Of a stretch of DNA of 8,524 nucleotides, positions 6,046-8,524 are shown piece by piece. The DNA lies in assembly GCA_900539195.1 (NCBI GenBank), contig UQBC01000054.1, forward strand, positions 1 through 8,524, in the 5' to 3' direction. A program made the translations under genes and the position numbers. The first letter of the stretch is position 1. Each line of letters opens with the position of its first letter. The notes beneath the pieces were generated by a model, which made no database searches, had not been told where the DNA came from, and saw nothing but the letters and a program-made list of their open reading frames with translations. Source of the DNA: an uncultured Oscillospiraceae bacterium. Lineage in GTDB: Bacteria > Bacillota > Clostridia > Oscillospirales > Ruminococcaceae.

Positions 6046-6073
6046 TATCCCCACTGCAAAAGCGGTGGGGATA
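6046..6073. other. Intergenic 12-bp hairpin between the phosphoesterase and yibE/F genes
   Basis: TATCCCCACTGC (6046-6057) pairs with GCGGTGGGGATA (6062-6073), all 12 positions including one G-T, around an AAAA loop. It lies in the 71-base gap. On the minus strand, the direction of both flanking genes, no T-run follows; the plus strand has only an interrupted T-rich stretch. It could be a weak or factor-dependent terminator, an mRNA-end stabiliser or a processing site that sets different levels for the two genes. Confidence 0.6.
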
Positions 6074-6090
6074 ACCGTTATTTTATGTGT

Positions 6091-8085
6091 TTACTTGGAA
6101 GATTTCTTATTCTTGATAGCTTCGGGTACTACCATACCTGCCAGAGCGATTGCACTGAGTACCGATAGAGCGGCAAGGGGAGCAACCGATACCATATTAC
6201 CTGTGTTGGGGTTTGTGATGTTGTCGTCAGGTTTGCTTGTGTCATCAGGCTTGCTTGTGTCATCGGGCTTGCTTGTGTCGTCAGGCTTGCTTGTGTCATC
6301 GGGTTTGCTTGTGTCATCGGGCTTGCTTGTGTCGTCAGGCTTGCTTGTGTCGTCAGGCTTGCTTGTGTCGTCAGGCTTGCTTACATCTGAGCTTGTATCG
6401 TCATCTGCGGGTTCTTCGGGCTTTACTTTAAGAGCGGCAACCGCTTCGTTGAGATAAGCTGTAGCTTCTGCAATCTTGTCGCTTGTAGACTGATCGTCTG
6501 CGATGATCATTTCGGCATTCTTGATAGCCTCGTTTACCTTGGCAACGCTTTCGTCTGTGTACTTGTCAGCCTCAAGCTGTTTCTTTGCGGCTTCGACAGC
6601 CTCGTTCAGTGCGGTTGTATCAGCCTTCTTTACAATTGTGTATGCAGATGAGCCTTCAAGCACCTTGTTTGTATCTGCGTCATAGGTTGTGATTGTTACT
6701 GCGGTTTCTGTCATATTGATTACCGAGTAGCTGGGTGTCCAAGTCTGGCTTCTTTCAGCTATGTAATCCTGCTGTGCGGGGATAAGCTCATAGTACTTTG
6801 AACCCGTAGCTGAGTTAGCCTCCATATATACCGTACCCTCAGGGTCAACTATCGTGCCGGTAACAAGGTCTGAGTTTATCGTGTAGCAGTTGTTCTGAGT
6901 AAGATAATCCTCGCCATAGGCATTGCTTTTGTCGAATGCCGTATGTTCTTTACCGTCACCGCTTAACTGATAGCTTCTTGAATATGTGTGGTCGTGACCC
7001 TGTAAAGCTACGTCAATGTCAAACTCGTCAAAGATAGGAGTAAGCTGTGTTCTTAAGATGATACCGTCAGAGTCGGAGTGGTCAAGACCCGAGCCGTAAA
7101 TATCCTGGTGGAACATTACGATTCTCCACTTCTTGTCCTTGTTTTCGTTTACTGCCTTTTCGATTACATTTCTGTGAGTAGCGCAGTTGTAGTTGTTCGT
7201 GTCGATTACGATGAACAGTGCATCGCCGTATGTGTAGTAGTAATCTGTGCCTGCGTTTGTGTGACCGAGAGCGTAAGTTGTATCGTCAAGGTCGAATGCG
7301 TTAGGTGTGTTGAAGTGGTAAGAATACTGATATGATCCGCTGTCGTGGTTGCCTATTGTAGTGGATACGGGTAATGATGCGAGTGCGGAAGCGTTGAGGT
7401 AGCCTGCATATTCATATTCCCTGTCGGCGTAGTTTACCTGGTCGCCTGCGCTTAACATAAAGCTGACCTCTGGGTGAGCCGTCATTGCGTTATTAAGTGT
7501 CTTGTTCCAGTTATAAGCGTCGTTTCTTGCGGCGATCTCATTCTTCATTTTTTCATTTTCACTGCTTATCTGATTCTTACATGCACCGATCTGGGGATCG
7601 CCTACATAAAGGAATGAGAACGAATCGGGGTTGCCGGTCTTTACGCTTTCGACCTTCTGCCATGCGCCGTTCTTGAATACCTGATAATAGTACTGCGTTT
7701 CCTTTTCAAGATTCTTTACGGTTACCTTGTTAGAGAAATAACCGTCAAGAGCCTCAATGTTTATTGAAACCTGTGTGCCGGTAAACTCTGTAGCGTCCTT
7801 CATATCCTCTGTCTTTGCGATTCTTACCTTAGGCTGTTCAACAGTCTTTGAGTACCACGCAAAGCCAAGCTGTGTTTCGTCTGCGCCTATGTTTACCGAA
7901 ACCTTTTCGTAATCGTTCTTGACTGTTTCCCAGTCTGTTTTCCACTGTGTCCATTCGGTCGTAGCTCCCTGCGAACCGTCATTCCAGTGCTCTGTAGCGG
8001 CATAAGCTGTCATAGCCGCACTTGATACCATAATAGCGGCGAGTGTGCCTGCCATTACTTTCTTTCCTGTTTTCATGTTTCTCAT
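6091..8085 (-). CDS. Secreted purple-acid-phosphatase-like metallophosphoesterase with FIVAR domain, repeat stalk and NPNTG wall-anchor signal
   Basis: The protein has 664 residues. A signal peptide covers 1-29 (AYA cleavage site). A fibronectin-like N-terminal domain of the purple acid phosphatase type lies at about 58-150. The metallophosphoesterase domain lies at about 156-375, with GDPQIG (Asp163), GDQVNYAD (Asp215, Tyr219), GNHD (Asn246, His247), VMFH (His326) and GHDH (His364, His366), so the two-metal site is complete. A FIVAR-like helical module spans about 489-553. Nine SKPDD(T/N) hexapeptides (569-622) form a stalk. The end is NPNTG (625-629), a hydrophobic helix (about 633-654) and a lysine-rich tail, a sortase-type sorting signal. 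It should release phosphate from organic phosphates outside the cell while tethered to the wall; the substrate is unknown. ATG 8085 is supported by AAAGGA seven bases upstream; a second ATG three codons later has no such site. Confidence 0.93.
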   Translation of the reverse strand: MRNMKTGKKVMAGTLAAIMVSSAAMTAYAATEHWNDGSQGATTEWTQWKTDWETVKNDYEKVSVNIGADETQLGFAWYSKTVEQPKVRIAKTEDMKDATEFTGTQVSINIEALDGYFSNKVTVKNLEKETQYYYQVFKNGAWQKVESVKTGNPDSFSFLYVGDPQIGACKNQISSENEKMKNEIAARNDAYNWNKTLNNAMTAHPEVSFMLSAGDQVNYADREYEYAGYLNASALASLPVSTTIGNHDSGSYQYSYHFNTPNAFDLDDTTYALGHTNAGTDYYYTYGDALFIVIDTNNYNCATHRNVIEKAVNENKDKKWRIVMFHQDIYGSGLDHSDSDGIILRTQLTPIFDEFDIDVALQGHDHTYSRSYQLSGDGKEHTAFDKSNAYGEDYLTQNNCYTINSDLVTGTIVDPEGTVYMEANSATGSKYYELIPAQQDYIAERSQTWTPSYSVINMTETAVTITTYDADTNKVLEGSSAYTIVKKADTTALNEAVEAAKKQLEADKYTDESVAKVNEAIKNAEMIIADDQSTSDKIAEATAYLNEAVAALKVKPEEPADDDTSSDVSKPDDTSKPDDTSKPDDTSKPDDTSKPDDTSKPDDTSKPDDTSKPDDTSKPDDNITNPNTGNMVSVAPLAALSVLSAIALAGMVVPEAIKNKKSSK
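6220..6381 (-). repeat. Nine tandem 18-bp repeats encoding an SKPDDT stalk
   Basis: Nine head-to-tail 18-base units inside the phosphoesterase gene encode SKPDDT eight times and SKPDDN once. The units differ only at synonymous positions of the Pro, Asp and Lys codons, in two main flavours (with ATCGGG or GTCAGG in the plus-strand text). Several are identical, including three consecutive ones near 6326-6379. Such near-perfect repeats change copy number by slippage. The length is a multiple of three per unit, so the frame is kept and only stalk length would vary. Confidence 0.95.
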
Positions 8086-8132
8086 GATGATGTCCTTTCA
8101 TTTGTTCATTTATACCTCTTGTGTACAAGCCG

Positions 8133-8141
8133 ATTATAACA
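8133..8141 (-). promoter_or_regulatory. Extended -10 promoter of the phosphoesterase gene
   Basis: On the minus strand TGTTATAAT is a perfect TATAAT preceded by TGN, a full extended -10. It ends 47 bases before the ATG at 8085, giving a leader of roughly 40 bases. The -35 region is weak (TGATTA at 17 bases upstream), as is common with extended -10 promoters. No Pho box could be confirmed. Confidence 0.6.
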
Positions 8142-8280
8142 CCGTCAGAGAAAATTAATCACCAAAAGAATTTAAAGAGTTTGTAAAATGTGAAAAATAA
8201 GAATGCACGGTTTGAGGAGTTCACTTAGGAATTGAATGAAATTGTAATTTTTGAGTGACACCTTAAAGTGAAAACAAAAT
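8142..8280. other. AT-rich spacer with a short inverted repeat, no gene seen
   Basis: This stretch upstream of the phosphoesterase promoter shows no credible reading frame. It is clearly richer in A and T than the flanking genes. TTCACTT at 8220-8226 is inverted as AAGTGAA at 8266-8272 with a 39-base spacer. It could hold regulatory sites for the phosphoesterase gene, but I recognise none. Confidence 0.4.
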
Positions 8281-8323
8281 GACAACTACCCTATTGAAAT
8301 TAAAATACTCATGTAGGGTTGTC
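8281..8323 (-). terminator. Terminator-like hairpin downstream of the truncated right-edge gene
   Basis: GACAA (8281-8285) pairs with TTGTC (8319-8323), and CCCTA (8289-8293) pairs with TAGGG (8314-8318), with a 3-base bulge (8286-8288) and a 20-base loop. On the minus strand it is followed by ATTTTGTTTT and lies about 93 bases past the stop of the partial gene at 8416. On the plus strand it is followed by TTTT. The bulge and long loop make it weaker than the other terminators here. Confidence 0.45.
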
Positions 8324-8415
8324 TTTTCGCTTTTTCAAATCTCAAGTACCGAAAAAGTTATGAGATGTTATTTTATGAAATATTTTTAATGCGCGTACTA
8401 CGCTCGAATATTGAT

Positions 8416-8524
8416 TTATTTTAGAGTGACTTCAATATGTATGTTTTTTGTGTGATTCCTTACAAATTCTTGTGCTTCAAATTTCAATTTGTCGCAGGAT
8501 TCAACAAAATTTGCAAATGTATCT
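8416..8524 (-). CDS. C-terminal end of an unidentified protein, cut by the window edge
   Basis: The minus-strand frame starting at 8523 is open from the edge for 35 codons and ends in TAA at 8418-8416. It reads DTFANFVESCDKLKFEAQEF and then ends in HIEVTLK. The composition (charged helix-like residues, no low complexity) is compatible with a real protein, and the terminator-like hairpin downstream supports a gene end. It is too short to assign to a family, and an open frame of this length in AT-rich DNA could be chance. Confidence 0.4.
   Translation of the reverse strand, partial: DTFANFVESCDKLKFEAQEFVRNHTKNIHIEVTLK

Noticed and set aside
6220..6381. CRISPR array
   Set aside because: The 18-bp units are directly adjacent with no spacers, and they encode a regular in-frame hexapeptide.
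6065..6457. Plus-strand open frame rich in SSGLLV repeats
   Set aside because: It is the antisense reading of the 18-bp repeats in the phosphoesterase gene. It has no independent ribosome site and the opposite strand carries a complete, motif-rich protein.
8339..8366. ATCTCA/TGAGAT inverted repeat as a terminator
   Set aside because: The stem is only 6 bp with a 16-base loop in AT-rich DNA and is likely chance.

Overview
The window looks like a chromosomal segment of a spore-forming, anaerobic Gram-positive bacterium of the Clostridia, probably an Oscillospiraceae/Ruminococcaceae-type gut organism. The evidence is a CotJABC spore-coat operon, a TPP-riboswitch-controlled ThiW, an ECF sigma factor paired with a DUF4367-type membrane protein, a lipoprotein CE2-like esterase, and a surface protein ending in an NPNTG sorting signal. 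The species assignment is inference. I see no rRNA, tRNA, CRISPR array or mobile element.

Left part, plus strand (1-2824): a run of hairpins with a G-quadruplex-compatible G-rich stretch (1-104) lies ahead of an ECF sigma factor gene (TTG start at 174). That gene overlaps by 4 bases a single-pass membrane protein, its probable anti-sigma partner. A separate promoter then appears to drive a secreted lipoprotein of the SGNH/CE2 esterase type (1500-2741). A strong bidirectional terminator (2778-2824) closes this unit and the cot operon that converges on it.

Middle: cotJA-cotJB-cotJC run leftward (3888 to 2883) as a tight sporulation operon with a candidate SigE-type promoter. Divergent to it, a near-consensus promoter leads into a complete TPP riboswitch (4080-4175), an intrinsic terminator (4194-4222) and thiW, the substrate-binding component of an ECF thiazole transporter. 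The left arm of the terminator is complementary to the 5' P2/P3 strand of the aptamer, which gives a readable termination/antitermination switch.

Right part, minus strand: a large secreted, probably wall-anchored, purple-acid-phosphatase-like metallophosphoesterase (8085-6091) is followed after a 71-base gap, containing a 12-bp hairpin, by a YibE/F family membrane protein (6019-4853). Its C-terminal stalk is encoded by nine 18-bp tandem repeats. The last 385 bases are AT-rich. They hold a terminator-like hairpin and the C-terminal end of an unidentified minus-strand gene cut by the window edge.

Most genes belong to recognised families. I did not find a convincing new multi-gene system. The items most worth following are the riboswitch switching geometry, the structured G-rich element at the left edge, the repeat-stalked anchored phosphatase, and the sigma/DUF4367 pair beside an esterase lipoprotein.
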